Counted from the stretch's first letter, positions 1-9,434 are shown. The stretch is DNA of 64,000 bases from Streptomyces sp. AC558_RSS880 (GCF_019049255.1 NZ_JAGMUJ010000191.1:1-64000); one strand, 5' to 3'. Made by a program: numbers and translations. The notes: generated from the letters alone by a model not told the origin.

Positions 1-3000
1 TCGACGAGGTCAGCCGCACCGGCCGCCCGCTCACCCTGACGACTCAGCAACACCAGCTCGCGCACCCCGTACCGGGACACGAGGTGACGGGCGACGAGAC
101 CGCCCAGCATCCCCGTGCCCCCGGTGACCAGCACCGCCCCGTCACCGAACGACCCGCTTTCGCCAGCGGACCCGGCTCCATGCCGCACCAGACGCGGCAC
201 CAGAACCTCGCCGCCGCGTACCACGACCTCCCGCTCGCCGGTCGCCAGGGCATCCCGCACAGCCGACGACCAGTCGTCCCCATCCACGTCCACCAGCGCG
301 AACCGCCCGGGATGCTCCGTGGCAGCCGACCGCACCAGACCCCACACCGCCGACGACGCGACATCCGGCACACCACCGCCGGCACCCACCGCACCCCGCG
401 TCACCACGACCAACCGCGACCCGACGAACCGCTCGTCACCCAGCCACTCCCGCACCACCGACAACACACCCGCCGCCGTCCGGTGGACCGAGGCGGCGTG
501 GTCGTACTCCGGTACCGGGCCGCTGAGGCAGGGCAGGACGACCGCGTCGGGTACACCGCCCGCGGCAGCCGCGTCCAGGTCGGGAACGTCGGCATCCAGT
601 GCCCAGAGGCGACCGGTGAAGGCAGCCTCGGCCGGTGCGGCCGGGATCCAGTCGACGCGGAGCAAGTCGTCGGACGCGGCCGGGAGCGCGGGAGTGAGCG
701 CCTCGGCGGCGATCGGGCGCAAGGTGAGTGCCTCGACGGACGCCACCGGGCCGCCCGCCGCGTCGTACAGGGTCACCCGGACCTCGTCCGTCCCGGTGGG
801 CGAGAGCCGCACCCGCAGGTGCGTGGCGGCGGCCGCGTGGAGCGTCAGGCCCTTGAAGACGAACGGCAGCCGCACCTGCTCCGCCGCGCCGGTCCGGGGC
901 AGAGCGGCGTGCAGCGCGGCGTCCAGCAGCGCGGGGTGCAGTCCGAAGCCGGCGGCACCCTGCGCCACGTCCTCGGGCAGCGCGACTTCCGCGTACAGGT
1001 CGTCGCCCACGCGCCAGGCCGTACGCAGTCCCTGGAAGGCGGGCCCGTACGCGTATCCGGCCGGCACCAGATCCGTGTAGAAGCCGTCTAGGTCCACCGG
1101 CTGCGCACCGGGCGGCGGCCAGGCTGCGGCGGCGAGGGTGTCTTCAGGGGCGGCGGCGCGTTCGGACAGGGTTCCGGCGGCGTGCCTGGTCCAGCCGGGG
1201 GCCGCCGATTCGTCGTCGGCGTGCTGGGAGAACACGCTCAGCGCACGCGTGCCGTCGGGTTCAGCGGCGCCGACCACGACCTGGATCCGCACGGATCCCT
1301 GCTCCGGGATCACCAGCGGTGCTTCCAGGGCGAGTTCGTCGATACGGCCGTGTCCCACCTCGTCCCCGGCCCGTACCGCCAGTTCCACGAAGGCCGCGCC
1401 GGGCAGGAGGACGGTCCCGGCCACGGTGTGGTCCCGGAGCCAGGGGTGCGAGGACAGTGACAGCCGTCCCGTCAGCACGACGCCCTGCCCGTCGCCAAGT
1501 GCCACAGCCGCACCCAGCAGCGGATGGTCCGCCTCGGCCAGCCCGAGCTGCCGCGCATCCCCGGACGAGGCCGTGCGCTCCAGCCAGTAGCGCTGGTGCT
1601 GGAAGGCGTAGGTGGGCAGGTCGACGTAGGCGACGCCGTCGCCGAGGAGCGGTGTCCAGTCCACGGCCAGGCCGTTGGCGAACCCCTCCGCCAGCGCGGC
1701 GGTGAAGCGCTCCTGTCCTCCCTCGCCCCGGCGCAGCGTGCCCAGCACCACCGCGTCCGCCCCGGCGGACTCGACCGTGCCCTCCACCGGAGTCGTCAGC
1801 ACCGGGTGCGCACTCGTCTCGACGAACGCGTCATAACCCTGAGCGAGCAGCAGCCGGACCGTTTCCTCGAAACGAACCGTCTGACGCAGGTTGGTGTACC
1901 AGTACTCGGCATCAAGAGCGGCCGTCTCCACCCGCTCGGCGGTCACGGCCGAGAAGAACGGGATTGTGGGAGTCTGCGGTTCGATGCCCGCCAGCTCGGT
2001 GAGCAGCCGCTCACGGATCGCCTCGACCTGGACGGAGTGGGAGGCGTAGTCCACCGGCACCCGCCGCGCCCACACGCCCTGTGTCTCGCAGTCGGTGAGG
2101 AGTGCGTCCAAAGCGTCCGGTTCACCGGCCACCGTCACCGATGCCGGGCCGTTCACCGCCGCCACCGACACCCGACCGCCGTACACCGCAATCAGCTCAG
2201 AAGCACGCTCCACCGGCACACCCAGCGACGCCATACCCCCCGAACCCGCCAGCGCCAGGATCGCCCGGCTCCGCAACGCGACCACCATCGCCGCATCGTC
2301 CAACGACAACGCACCCGACACGCACGCCGCCGCGATCTCCCCCTGGGAGTGGCCGACGACAGCTCCCGGCTCCACCCCGAACGACCGCCACAGCTGCGCC
2401 AGCGACACCATCACCGCCCACAACACCGGCTGCACCACATCCACCCGGCCCAGCCACTCCTCGGAGTCCGACCGCAGAACCCCGGTGAGCGACCAGTCGA
2501 CATGAGCCGCCAACGCCGCCTCGCACCGCTCGACCCACTCGGCGAACACCGGCGAGGACTCCAGCAACCCGGCCGCCATCCCCACCCACTGCGACCCCTG
2601 CCCCGGGAAAACGAACACCGCCCGGCGCGCCGCAGACACGACACCCGTCACCACACCCGGCGCCTGCTCCCCCGCCGCCAGCGCCGCCAACCCCGCCGTC
2701 AACTGCGTACGGTCCGCGGCCAGCACCACACCCCGCTGCTCCAGCACCGACCGCGACCCCACCAACGCCGACGCCAGCACTCCCAGCCCCAGGTCCTCCC
2801 GCTCGCCCACGAACCCGGCAAGCCGACCCGCCTGCCCCCGCAACGCCCCCTCCGACCGACCCGACACCACAAACGGCAACACCCCATGCCGACCCGGCAC
2901 CCCAGCCCTCGCCCCGACAACCTCCGGAGCCTGCTCCACGATCACATGCGCATTCGTCCCACTGATACCGAAGGACGACACCGCAGCCCGACGCGGACGA

Positions 3001-6000
3001 CCCCCCACCTCCGGCCACTCCCGCGCCTCGGTCAGCAACTCCACCGCACCCGCCGACCAGTCCACATGCGGCGTCGGTTCGTCCACGTGCAGCGTCTGCG
3101 GCAGCACCCCCTGGCGCATCGCCATCACCATCTTGATCACGCCCGCCACACCCGCAGCGGCCTGCGCATGACCGATGTTCGACTTCAACGACCCCAGATA
3201 CAGCGGCCGTTCCTCCGCACGGTCCTGCCCGTACGTCGCGATGATCGCCTGCGCCTCGATCGGGTCACCGAGCGTCGTGCCCGTTCCGTGGGCCTCCACC
3301 GCGTCCACGTCGGCGGCCGACAGACCCGCGCTCGCCAGCGCCTGCCGGATCACCCGCTGCTGCGAGGGGCCGTTCGGCGCGGTCAGGCCGTTGCTGGCGC
3401 CGTCCTGGTTCACCGCCGAGCCACGCACCGTCGCCAGCACCCGGTGGCCGTTGCGCACCGCGTCCGACAACCGCTCCACCAGCAGCACACCCACACCCTC
3501 GGACCAGCCCGTCCCGTCCGCGGCGGCCGAGAACGCCTTGCACCGCCCGTCCGCCGACAGCCCCCGCTGACGGCTGAACTCGACGAACATGCCGGGTGTG
3601 GACATCACCGTCACACCGCCGGCCAGCGCCAGCGCGCACTCTCCGTTGCGCAGCGCCTGCACGGCCAGGTGCAGACCCACCAGGGACGACGAGCACGCCG
3701 TGTCCACGGTGACCGCGGGGCCCTCGAAGCCGAAGGTGTAGGCGAGGCGGCCGGAGACGACGCTGCCGGTGGTGCCGGTGAGCAGGTAGCCTTCGGAGCC
3801 GCCCGCGGGCTCGTCGAGCCGCGCGCCGTAGTCCATGTTCATGGCGCCGACGAACACGCCGGTCCGGCTGCCGCGCAGGGCGGCCGGGTCGATGCCCGCC
3901 CGCTCGAAGGCCTCCCACGACGTCTCCAGCAGCAACCGCTGCTGCGGATCCATGGCGAGGGCCTCGCGCGGGGAGATGCCGAAGAAGCCCGCGTCGAAGT
4001 CGGCGACACCGTGCAGGAAGCCGCCGTGCCGGGCGTAACTGGTGCCCGCCTTGGCGGAGTCGGGGTCGTAGAGGCTCTCCAGGTCCCAGCCCCGGTCCTC
4101 GGGGAACGGTGTGATGGCGTCTCCGCCGGTGGCGACGAGCCGCCACAGGTCCTCGGGCGAGCCGATGCCGTCGGGCAGTCGGCAGGCCATGCCGACGATC
4201 GCGATCGGGTCGTCGTCGGCCGTCCGGGCGGTGTCGGTCGTCCGGACGGTTTCGGGCGTCGTCGGCCCGGCGACGGTCCGTGCGCGGTCCGGGTGCCGGT
4301 CGGCGGTGTCGGCGAGCAGGTCGGTGAGGTGGCGTGCGACGGCGACCGGGGTGGGATGGTCATAGGCGAGCGTCGTCGGCAGTTGGAGGCCGGTGTCGGT
4401 GTTGACGCGGTTGCGGAACTCGACGGCGTTCGGCGAGTCCAGGCCCAGGTCCTTGAACGTCTGCTCGGCGTCGGCCGGGCTGAGCACGGTGCGTCCCAGG
4501 ACCGTCGCGGCGTGCGCGAACGTCATGTCGCGTACGGCCTGGTCCCGGTCCTGCGGGGACAGCCCGGCGAGCCGGGCGGCCCACGCGGACCGGTCGCGGC
4601 GGGGGTCGGCGGGAGCGTCGGGCGTGTCGCCCAGCCAGTACCGTTCGCGCTGGAAGGCGTAAGTGGGCAGGTCGACGCGGTGGACGCCGGAGGGCAGCAC
4701 CGGCTGCCAGTCGACGGTGACGCCGTGGGCGTGGGCCTCGGCGAGTGCGGTGAGGAAGCGCTCGGAGCCGCCCTGGTTGCGGCGCAGTGTGCCGAGTGCG
4801 GCGGCGTCCGCTCCGGTGTCCTCGATCGTCTCCAGGACGCCGGTGGTCAGGACGGGGTGGGCGCTGGACTCGACGAAGACGTCGTGGCCCTGGTCGAGGA
4901 GGGTCCTGACAGCGTCCTCGAAGCGGACGGTCTGCCGCAGGTTGGTGTACCAGTACTGGGCGCCGAGGGTGGCGGTGTCGAGGAGTTCGCCGGTCACCGA
5001 CGAGCAGAAGGGGATCCGGGAGGTGCGCGGCCGGATACCGGCCAGGGCGCGCAGCAGGGGTTTGCGGATCCGGGTGACCTGGGTGGAGTGGGAGGCGTAG
5101 TCGACGGGGACGCGTCGGGCCCAGGTTCCTTGGGCCTCGCAGATGGCGAGGAGTTCGTCCAGGGCGCCCTGTTCGCCGGAGACGATGACGGACGCCGGGC
5201 CGTTGACCGCGGCGACCGACAGCCGCCTCTTGAAGGGGGCGATGAGGTCGGCGACTCGGTCGGCGGAGACGCCGACGGAGGCCATGCCGCCCTTGCCGGA
5301 CAGGTCGAGGACGGCCTTGCTGCGCAGCGCGACGACCTTCGCGCCGTCCTCCAGGGTCAGCGCGCCGGCGACGCACGCGGCGGCGATCTCGCCCTGCGAG
5401 TGACCCACCACGGCGGCGGGCCGCACACCGTGCGCCTGCCACAGCTCAGCCAGCGACACCATCACCGCCCACAGCACCGGTTGCACCACATCGACCCGCT
5501 CCAGCCACTCCTCGGAGTCCGAGCGCAGGACGGAGGTCAGCGACCAGTCGACGTACGGCGTGAGGGCGGCCTCGCACGCGGCGATGTGTTCGGCGAAGAC
5601 GGGGGCGGAGTCGAGCAGGCCCGCGGCCATGCCGGGCCACTGGGATCCCTGGCCGGGGAAGACCAGCACGGTCCGGCCGGCGGGCCGTGCGGCCCCGGTC
5701 ACCACACCGGGGGCGGGTTCTCCGGCGGCGAGCGCGTTCAGGCCCTCGATCAGGTCGGCGTGGTCGGCGGCGATCACCACGCCGCGGTGGGTGAGCCGGG
5801 AGCGTGCGGACAGCAGCGAGTGGGCCAGGTCGGGCAGGCCGAGTTCGGGCCGCTCCGTGACGAAGCGGGCGAGGCGGGTCGCCTGGGAGCGTAGGGCCTG
5901 GTCGGTGTGGCCGGAGACGACCAGGGGGAGCGCCCCGGCCGGGGCGGGCGTGCGAGTGTCGGTTCCGGGCGCGGTGTCAGGCGCGGCTTCGAGTGCGGTG

Positions 6001-7340
6001 TCGGGCGCGGTGTCAGGCGCGGCTTCGGCGACGACGACGTGGCAGTTGGTGCCGCCCATGCCGAAGGAGCTGACGCCGGCGACGCGGGGTCCGGCGGTGT
6101 CTTCCGCGGGGTCCGGCCACGGGGTGAGCTCGGTCTGCACCTTCAGGCGCAGTTCGGTCAGCGGGATGTCGGGGTGGGGGTCCTCGAAGTTGAGGCTGGC
6201 CGGGATCTGCCGGTGGGAGACGACGAGGGCGGCCTTGACGAGGCCTATCACCCCGGCCGCCGCCTCCAGGTGGCCGACGTTGGTCTTCACGGAGCCCACC
6301 GGCAGGGGCCGGTCGGCGTCCCGGGCGGCGCCGAGGACGGCGCCGAGTGCGCCGGCCTCGACCGGGTCCCCGAGCCGGGTGCCGGTGCCGTGGAGTTCGA
6401 CGTAGCCGACGCGGGCCGGGTCCACGTCCGCCTGTTCGTAGGCCCGGCGCAGCACGTCCTGCTGAGCGGTCGCGCTGGGTGCCGTGAGTGTCTCGCCGCC
6501 GCCGTCGTTGTTGACGGCGCTGCCGCGCAGGACGCAGTGGACGCGGTCGCCGTCCGCGAGGGCGCGCCGCAGCGGTTTGAGGACCACCACGGCGCCGCCC
6601 TCGCCGCGGACGTAGCCGTTGGCCCTGGCGTCGAAGGTGAAGCAGCGGCCGTCGGGGGACAGGGCGCCGAAGCGTTCCATGCGGGCGGTGGACTGCGGGG
6701 TGAGGATCAGGTTGACGCCGCCGGCCAGGGCGGTCTCGGACTCGCCGGAGCGCAGGCTCTCGCAGGCCATGTGCACGGCGACCAGGGAGGAGGACTGGCC
6801 GGTGTCCACCGTGAGGCTGGGGCCGCCGGCGCCGAGGAAGTAGGAGACGCGGTTGGCGATGATGCTGCGGTGCAGGCCGGTGGTGCTGTGGGCGGTCACG
6901 GCGTCCGGGCCGTCGGCCTGGAGCAGCAGCGAGTAGTCGTCGGAGAAGGCGCCGACGAACACGCCGGTGCGGGTGCCGGCGAGGGCGGCGGGCACGGTGC
7001 CGGCGTCCTCCAGCGCCTCCCAGCTGAGCTCCAGCATGAGTCTCTGGTGGGGGTCCATGGCGGCGGCCTCGTGCCCGGAGATGCCGAAGAACGCGGGATC
7101 GAAGCCGTCGACCGAGGCGAGGAAGGAGCCCTGTCCCGACACGCCGCCGATGTCGGGGCGGTCGGCGGCGGGTGGCGCCACGGTGTGCTCACCGTCGCGC
7201 AGGAGCCGCCAGAAGTCCGCCGGGCCGTTCACTCCGGGCAGTCGGCACGCCATGCCGACGACGGCGATCGGCTCGGGGCGGTCCGGACCGGAAATCCGGT
7301 TCGCGGACGTGTCGTTGCCGGAGCGGTCCCCACGTGCCAT
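1..7340 (-). CDS. Modular type I polyketide synthase: KSQ loading module plus first extension module (3' part outside window)
   Basis: ATG at 7340 with an AAGGG ribosome-binding site about 10 bases upstream; 2446 residues are visible before the gene leaves the window. Domain order: KS about 20-450, AT about 555-850, ACP about 930-1000, KS about 1040-1480, AT about 1575-1870, DH about 1935-2200, then KR. The first KS reads VDTGQSSS with Gln182 in place of the active-site Cys, a KSQ decarboxylase of a loading module. The second KS has an intact Cys1216 (VDTACSSS). AT active serines are Ser648 and Ser1665 (GHSQG); both ATs have YASH (748-751 and 1765-1768), the methylmalonyl-type motif. The ACP serine is Ser969. 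The DH has His1971 (HTVAG) and Asp2140. The KR begins its NADPH loop TGGTGMLGG near residue 2405 and no ER lies before it. Inferred: propionyl starter and an alpha-methyl, alpha,beta-unsaturated or hydroxy first extension. The product cannot be named from this part. Confidence 0.95.
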   Translation of the reverse strand, partial: MARGDRSGNDTSANRISGPDRPEPIAVVGMACRLPGVNGPADFWRLLRDGEHTVAPPAADRPDIGGVSGQGSFLASVDGFDPAFFGISGHEAAAMDPHQRLMLELSWEALEDAGTVPAALAGTRTGVFVGAFSDDYSLLLQADGPDAVTAHSTTGLHRSIIANRVSYFLGAGGPSLTVDTGQSSSLVAVHMACESLRSGESETALAGGVNLILTPQSTARMERFGALSPDGRCFTFDARANGYVRGEGGAVVVLKPLRRALADGDRVHCVLRGSAVNNDGGGETLTAPSATAQQDVLRRAYEQADVDPARVGYVELHGTGTRLGDPVEAGALGAVLGAARDADRPLPVGSVKTNVGHLEAAAGVIGLVKAALVVSHRQIPASLNFEDPHPDIPLTELRLKVQTELTPWPDPAEDTAGPRVAGVSSFGMGGTNCHVVVAEAAPDTAPDTALEAAPDTAPGTDTRTPAPAGALPLVVSGHTDQALRSQATRLARFVTERPELGLPDLAHSLLSARSRLTHRGVVIAADHADLIEGLNALAAGEPAPGVVTGAARPAGRTVLVFPGQGSQWPGMAAGLLDSAPVFAEHIAACEAALTPYVDWSLTSVLRSDSEEWLERVDVVQPVLWAVMVSLAELWQAHGVRPAAVVGHSQGEIAAACVAGALTLEDGAKVVALRSKAVLDLSGKGGMASVGVSADRVADLIAPFKRRLSVAAVNGPASVIVSGEQGALDELLAICEAQGTWARRVPVDYASHSTQVTRIRKPLLRALAGIRPRTSRIPFCSSVTGELLDTATLGAQYWYTNLRQTVRFEDAVRTLLDQGHDVFVESSAHPVLTTGVLETIEDTGADAAALGTLRRNQGGSERFLTALAEAHAHGVTVDWQPVLPSGVHRVDLPTYAFQRERYWLGDTPDAPADPRRDRSAWAARLAGLSPQDRDQAVRDMTFAHAATVLGRTVLSPADAEQTFKDLGLDSPNAVEFRNRVNTDTGLQLPTTLAYDHPTPVAVARHLTDLLADTADRHPDRARTVAGPTTPETVRTTDTARTADDDPIAIVGMACRLPDGIGSPEDLWRLVATGGDAITPFPEDRGWDLESLYDPDSAKAGTSYARHGGFLHGVADFDAGFFGISPREALAMDPQQRLLLETSWEAFERAGIDPAALRGSRTGVFVGAMNMDYGARLDEPAGGSEGYLLTGTTGSVVSGRLAYTFGFEGPAVTVDTACSSSLVGLHLAVQALRNGECALALAGGVTVMSTPGMFVEFSRQRGLSADGRCKAFSAAADGTGWSEGVGVLLVERLSDAVRNGHRVLATVRGSAVNQDGASNGLTAPNGPSQQRVIRQALASAGLSAADVDAVEAHGTGTTLGDPIEAQAIIATYGQDRAEERPLYLGSLKSNIGHAQAAAGVAGVIKMVMAMRQGVLPQTLHVDEPTPHVDWSAGAVELLTEAREWPEVGGRPRRAAVSSFGISGTNAHVIVEQAPEVVGARAGVPGRHGVLPFVVSGRSEGALRGQAGRLAGFVGEREDLGLGVLASALVGSRSVLEQRGVVLAADRTQLTAGLAALAAGEQAPGVVTGVVSAARRAVFVFPGQGSQWVGMAAGLLESSPVFAEWVERCEAALAAHVDWSLTGVLRSDSEEWLGRVDVVQPVLWAVMVSLAQLWRSFGVEPGAVVGHSQGEIAAACVSGALSLDDAAMVVALRSRAILALAGSGGMASLGVPVERASELIAVYGGRVSVAAVNGPASVTVAGEPDALDALLTDCETQGVWARRVPVDYASHSVQVEAIRERLLTELAGIEPQTPTIPFFSAVTAERVETAALDAEYWYTNLRQTVRFEETVRLLLAQGYDAFVETSAHPVLTTPVEGTVESAGADAVVLGTLRRGEGGQERFTAALAEGFANGLAVDWTPLLGDGVAYVDLPTYAFQHQRYWLERTASSGDARQLGLAEADHPLLGAAVALGDGQGVVLTGRLSLSSHPWLRDHTVAGTVLLPGAAFVELAVRAGDEVGHGRIDELALEAPLVIPEQGSVRIQVVVGAAEPDGTRALSVFSQHADDESAAPGWTRHAAGTLSERAAAPEDTLAAAAWPPPGAQPVDLDGFYTDLVPAGYAYGPAFQGLRTAWRVGDDLYAEVALPEDVAQGAAGFGLHPALLDAALHAALPRTGAAEQVRLPFVFKGLTLHAAAATHLRVRLSPTGTDEVRVTLYDAAGGPVASVEALTLRPIAAEALTPALPAASDDLLRVDWIPAAPAEAAFTGRLWALDADVPDLDAAAAGGVPDAVVLPCLSGPVPEYDHAASVHRTAAGVLSVVREWLGDERFVGSRLVVVTRGAVGAGGGVPDVASSAVWGLVRSAATEHPGRFALVDVDGDDWSSAVRDALATGEREVVVRGGEVLVPRLVRHGAGSAGESGSFGDGAVLVTGGTGMLGGLVARHLVSRYGVRELVLLSRQGERAAGAADLV
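5967..6027. repeat. In-frame duplication in the KSQ-AT linker
   Basis: A 25-bp segment at 5967-5991 recurs exactly at 6003-6027, offset 36 bp (12 codons). In the PKS frame it encodes a repeated Pro-Asp-Thr-Ala-rich linker at about residues 438-458, between the loading KS and its AT. The period keeps the frame, so it changes linker length without breaking the protein. Confidence 0.8.
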
Positions 7341-7497
7341 CTCTAGCCCTTCGGTCCTCAGCTGGTCGCGGCGGTGGCCGCGGCGGAGCCCCCGGGGGCT
7401 CCCCGGGGGCGCTTGCCGATCACTTTCCTGACGCGCAGGCGTGCTGTGCCGGGCTCCGGCGGTCCGCCGGTCCGGCCCGCCCCGGGCCGACCCCGAG

Positions 7498-7605
7498 GTG
7501 GCCGGGGCACGTGCCGATCCCGGGGTGGCCGGGGCACGTGCCGATCCCGGGGTGGCCGGGGCACGTGCCGACCCCGGGGTGGCCGGGACACGGGCCGGCC
7601 GGGCC
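7498..7605. repeat. 27-bp tandem repeat, each unit centred on a GGCACGTGCC palindrome
   Basis: Units lie at 7498-7524, 7525-7551 and 7552-7578, with a fourth, degraded unit from 7579 to about 7605. The palindrome GGCACGTGCC is at 7505-7514, 7532-7541 and 7559-7568, exactly 27 bp apart. The array sits just after the ferredoxin stop and about 160 bp before the PKS start, in the 273-bp gap between them. No credible gene is seen in the gap. It could bind a dimeric regulator, form hairpins in the message, or be a neutral expansion. Confidence 0.85.
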
Positions 7606-7613
7606 GGCCGGGG

Positions 7614-7808
7614 TCACTCGACGAACTTGACCGCCCCGGACGGGCAGTGCTTGGCCGCCTCGCGGACGACGTCGTGCAGTGCGCTCGGCGGCTCCGCCAG
7701 AAGCACGACGACCAGTCCGTCCTCCTCGTCCTGGTCGAACACCGCCGGCGCCTCCAGTGCGCACATCCCGGCGCCGCAGCACCGGTCGCGATCCACGTCG
7801 ATGCGCAT
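7614..7808 (-). CDS. [3Fe-4S] ferredoxin, P450 partner
   Basis: A 64-residue acidic ferredoxin. The cluster ligands are visible as C-x5-C (CCGAGMC, about residues 10-16) and the distal Cys in HCPSG (about 54-57). This three-cysteine pattern is usual for streptomycete [3Fe-4S] ferredoxins that pass electrons from a ferredoxin reductase to a neighbouring P450. Its ATG is 7 bp after the P450 stop, so the two are co-transcribed and probably translated together. No ferredoxin reductase gene is seen in the window, so a chromosomal one would have to serve. Confidence 0.93.
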   Translation of the reverse strand: MRIDVDRDRCCGAGMCALEAPAVFDQDEEDGLVVVLLAEPPSALHDVVREAAKHCPSGAVKFVE

Positions 7809-7815
7809 CGGCGGG

Positions 7816-9006
7816 CTACCAGGCGACCGGCATGGAGCTGACGCCGTAGATCAGCATGCTGTCCCGCATCCGGACCTCGTCCGGCGGTACGGCCAGGTGC
7901 AGTCCGGGGAAACGGTCGAAGAGGGCCTGGAAGCCGATACGCATCTCGATGCGGGCCAGTTGCTGGCCGATGCACTGGTGGATGCCGTGTCCGAAGGAGA
8001 GCTGGCCGCGGCCGCCGCGGACGAAGTCGAGGCGGTCGGGGTTCGCGAAGTGCTTGGGGTCACGGTTGGCCGCGAACGCCGACAGGGTGATCGTCTCGCC
8101 GGCCTTCATCGGGCAGCCCTCGAACTCGAAGTCCTCCAGGACCCCGCGGATGGGACCGTAGTGGTTGACCGTCAGGTAGCGCATCAGTTCCTCGACGGCG
8201 CTCTCCATGGTGGTCTCGCCGGAGCGCAGCAGGGCGAGCTGGTCGGGGTTGGTGAGCAGGGCGTAGGTGCCGAGGGACAGCATGTTGGCGGTGGTCTCGT
8301 GGCCGGCCGCCAGCAGCAGGAAGCAGATGTTGGTGACCTCTTCGACGGTCAGTTCCTCGTGGGCGGCGAGACCGCCGAGTATGTCGTCGGAGGGTTCGGG
8401 ACCGCGGCGCCGCTCGACCAGGCCGCTGAGGTACTTCTGCATCGCCTCGAGCGCCGCGTACGCCTGCTCGATGGGTGTGTTGGTGTCCTGGATGACGGTG
8501 GAGTTGTGCTGGAAGACGTCGCGGTCCTCGTAGGGGACGCCGAGCAGTTCGCAGATCACCAGGGACGGCAGGGCCAGGGCGAAGGCGGGCACCAGGTCGA
8601 CCGGCGGGCCGGCCTGCTCCATGGCGTCCAGGGCGTCGTCGGCGATCTCCTGGACGCGTTCGGCGAGTTGGTTCATCCGGCGGAGCGTGAACAGGCCGGT
8701 GAGCAGGCGGCGGTACTTGGTGTGCTCCGGCGGGTCGGTGTAGACGAAGAAACCGGGCTTGGCCGGGGTGGGTTCCTGCGGCTGGATCGGCGAGCGCAGC
8801 AGGTCCTTCTGCGAGCTGAAGCGGGGGTCGGCCAGGGCCGCGCGGACCTGGTCGTAGCCGGTGATGAGCCAGCCCTCGCTGCCGTCGGGGTAGAGCAGCC
8901 GGTCGACCGGGCACTGCCGCTGACGTTCCAGCAGTTCCGGCGGCGGGTCCAGGGCGGTCGTGCGGGTGGTGGGCAACGGCGCGGCCCCAGCCGGAACCTC
9001 GGTCAT
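7816..9006 (-). CDS. Cytochrome P450 monooxygenase, probable polyketide tailoring enzyme
   Basis: 396 residues, the usual length for a soluble actinomycete class I P450. The ATG at 9006 has the ribosome-binding site GGAAGGA. The I-helix oxygen-activation motif AGHETT is near residue 235, the ExxR pair is Glu273/Arg276 (EELMR), and the heme loop FGHGIHQCIG places the thiolate ligand at Cys345. It lies between a KSI-like gene and its ferredoxin, upstream of the PKS on the same strand, so hydroxylation or epoxidation of the polyketide is the likely job. Site and substrate cannot be read from the sequence. An alternative is oxidation of an unrelated metabolite, but the PKS context argues against it. 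Confidence 0.95.
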   Translation of the reverse strand: MTEVPAGAAPLPTTRTTALDPPPELLERQRQCPVDRLLYPDGSEGWLITGYDQVRAALADPRFSSQKDLLRSPIQPQEPTPAKPGFFVYTDPPEHTKYRRLLTGLFTLRRMNQLAERVQEIADDALDAMEQAGPPVDLVPAFALALPSLVICELLGVPYEDRDVFQHNSTVIQDTNTPIEQAYAALEAMQKYLSGLVERRRGPEPSDDILGGLAAHEELTVEEVTNICFLLLAAGHETTANMLSLGTYALLTNPDQLALLRSGETTMESAVEELMRYLTVNHYGPIRGVLEDFEFEGCPMKAGETITLSAFAANRDPKHFANPDRLDFVRGGRGQLSFGHGIHQCIGQQLARIEMRIGFQALFDRFPGLHLAVPPDEVRMRDSMLIYGVSSMPVAW

Positions 9007-9044
9007 GTCGTGATCCTTCCTGTCAGCGGTGTGTCGTGGTCCGG

Positions 9045-9434
9045 TCAGCCGAGCACCTTCATGTCCGTGTCGCCCCAGAGCGCGCGCAGCTCCCGGACCA
9101 GGCCGTCCTCCCCGACGCGCACGATCCCGATGATCGAGATCTCGATGCGCTTGGGATAGCTGCGGGGGCGCAGTTCGACGGTGGCCGGGAGGACGACGGT
9201 CTCGCCGTCGTGCGCGGCCACCGGGGTGCCGGGGCGTTCCCGGGCCCGGTCGTCGACGAGGGCACGGGTGATGTGCGCGCGGAGTGCTTCGAGGCCCACC
9301 TGTTCGCCGGAGCCGACCGGGTCCTCGAACACCACGTCGGGGGCGAACAGTTCGAGGACCTTCTCCACGTCGCCGGCGTTCATCCGACGGCAGTACTCGA
9401 GTGCCAGGGCCTTGCGGGTCACCTCGTCGGGCAC
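9045..9434 (-). CDS. SnoaL/ketosteroid-isomerase-fold protein
   Basis: 129 residues with a GTG start at 9434 preceded by GGAAGGAG. It aligns by eye with ketosteroid delta-isomerase. Tyr14 and Asp38 (in FEDPVG) keep the exact 24-residue spacing of Tyr16 and the base Asp40 of the Pseudomonas enzyme. The position matching the oxyanion-hole Asp103 is Gly103. In polyketide clusters this fold serves as cyclases and as epoxide-opening hydrolases of polyether pathways. With the adjacent P450 an epoxidation/ring-opening or double-bond shift role is plausible but is inference. It lies 38 bp before the P450 start on the same strand. Confidence 0.85.
   Translation of the reverse strand: MPDEVTRKALALEYCRRMNAGDVEKVLELFAPDVVFEDPVGSGEQVGLEALRAHITRALVDDRARERPGTPVAAHDGETVVLPATVELRPRSYPKRIEISIIGIVRVGEDGLVRELRALWGDTDMKVLG

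Noticed and set aside
1524..5894. A 1456-codon open frame on the plus strand
   Set aside because: It lies exactly opposite the PKS, has an Arg/His/Pro-rich composition without any domain, and the minus-strand frame shows clear KS, AT, ACP and DH motifs.
7498..7605. CRISPR array
   Set aside because: Units are directly adjacent without spacers and there are no cas genes.
7420..7975. Repeat-protein open frames through the 27-bp array (PGHPGIGTC-type repeats)
   Set aside because: All frames stay open because the repeat length is a multiple of three; they overlap the ferredoxin and P450 genes, and no start or ribosome-binding site is convincing.
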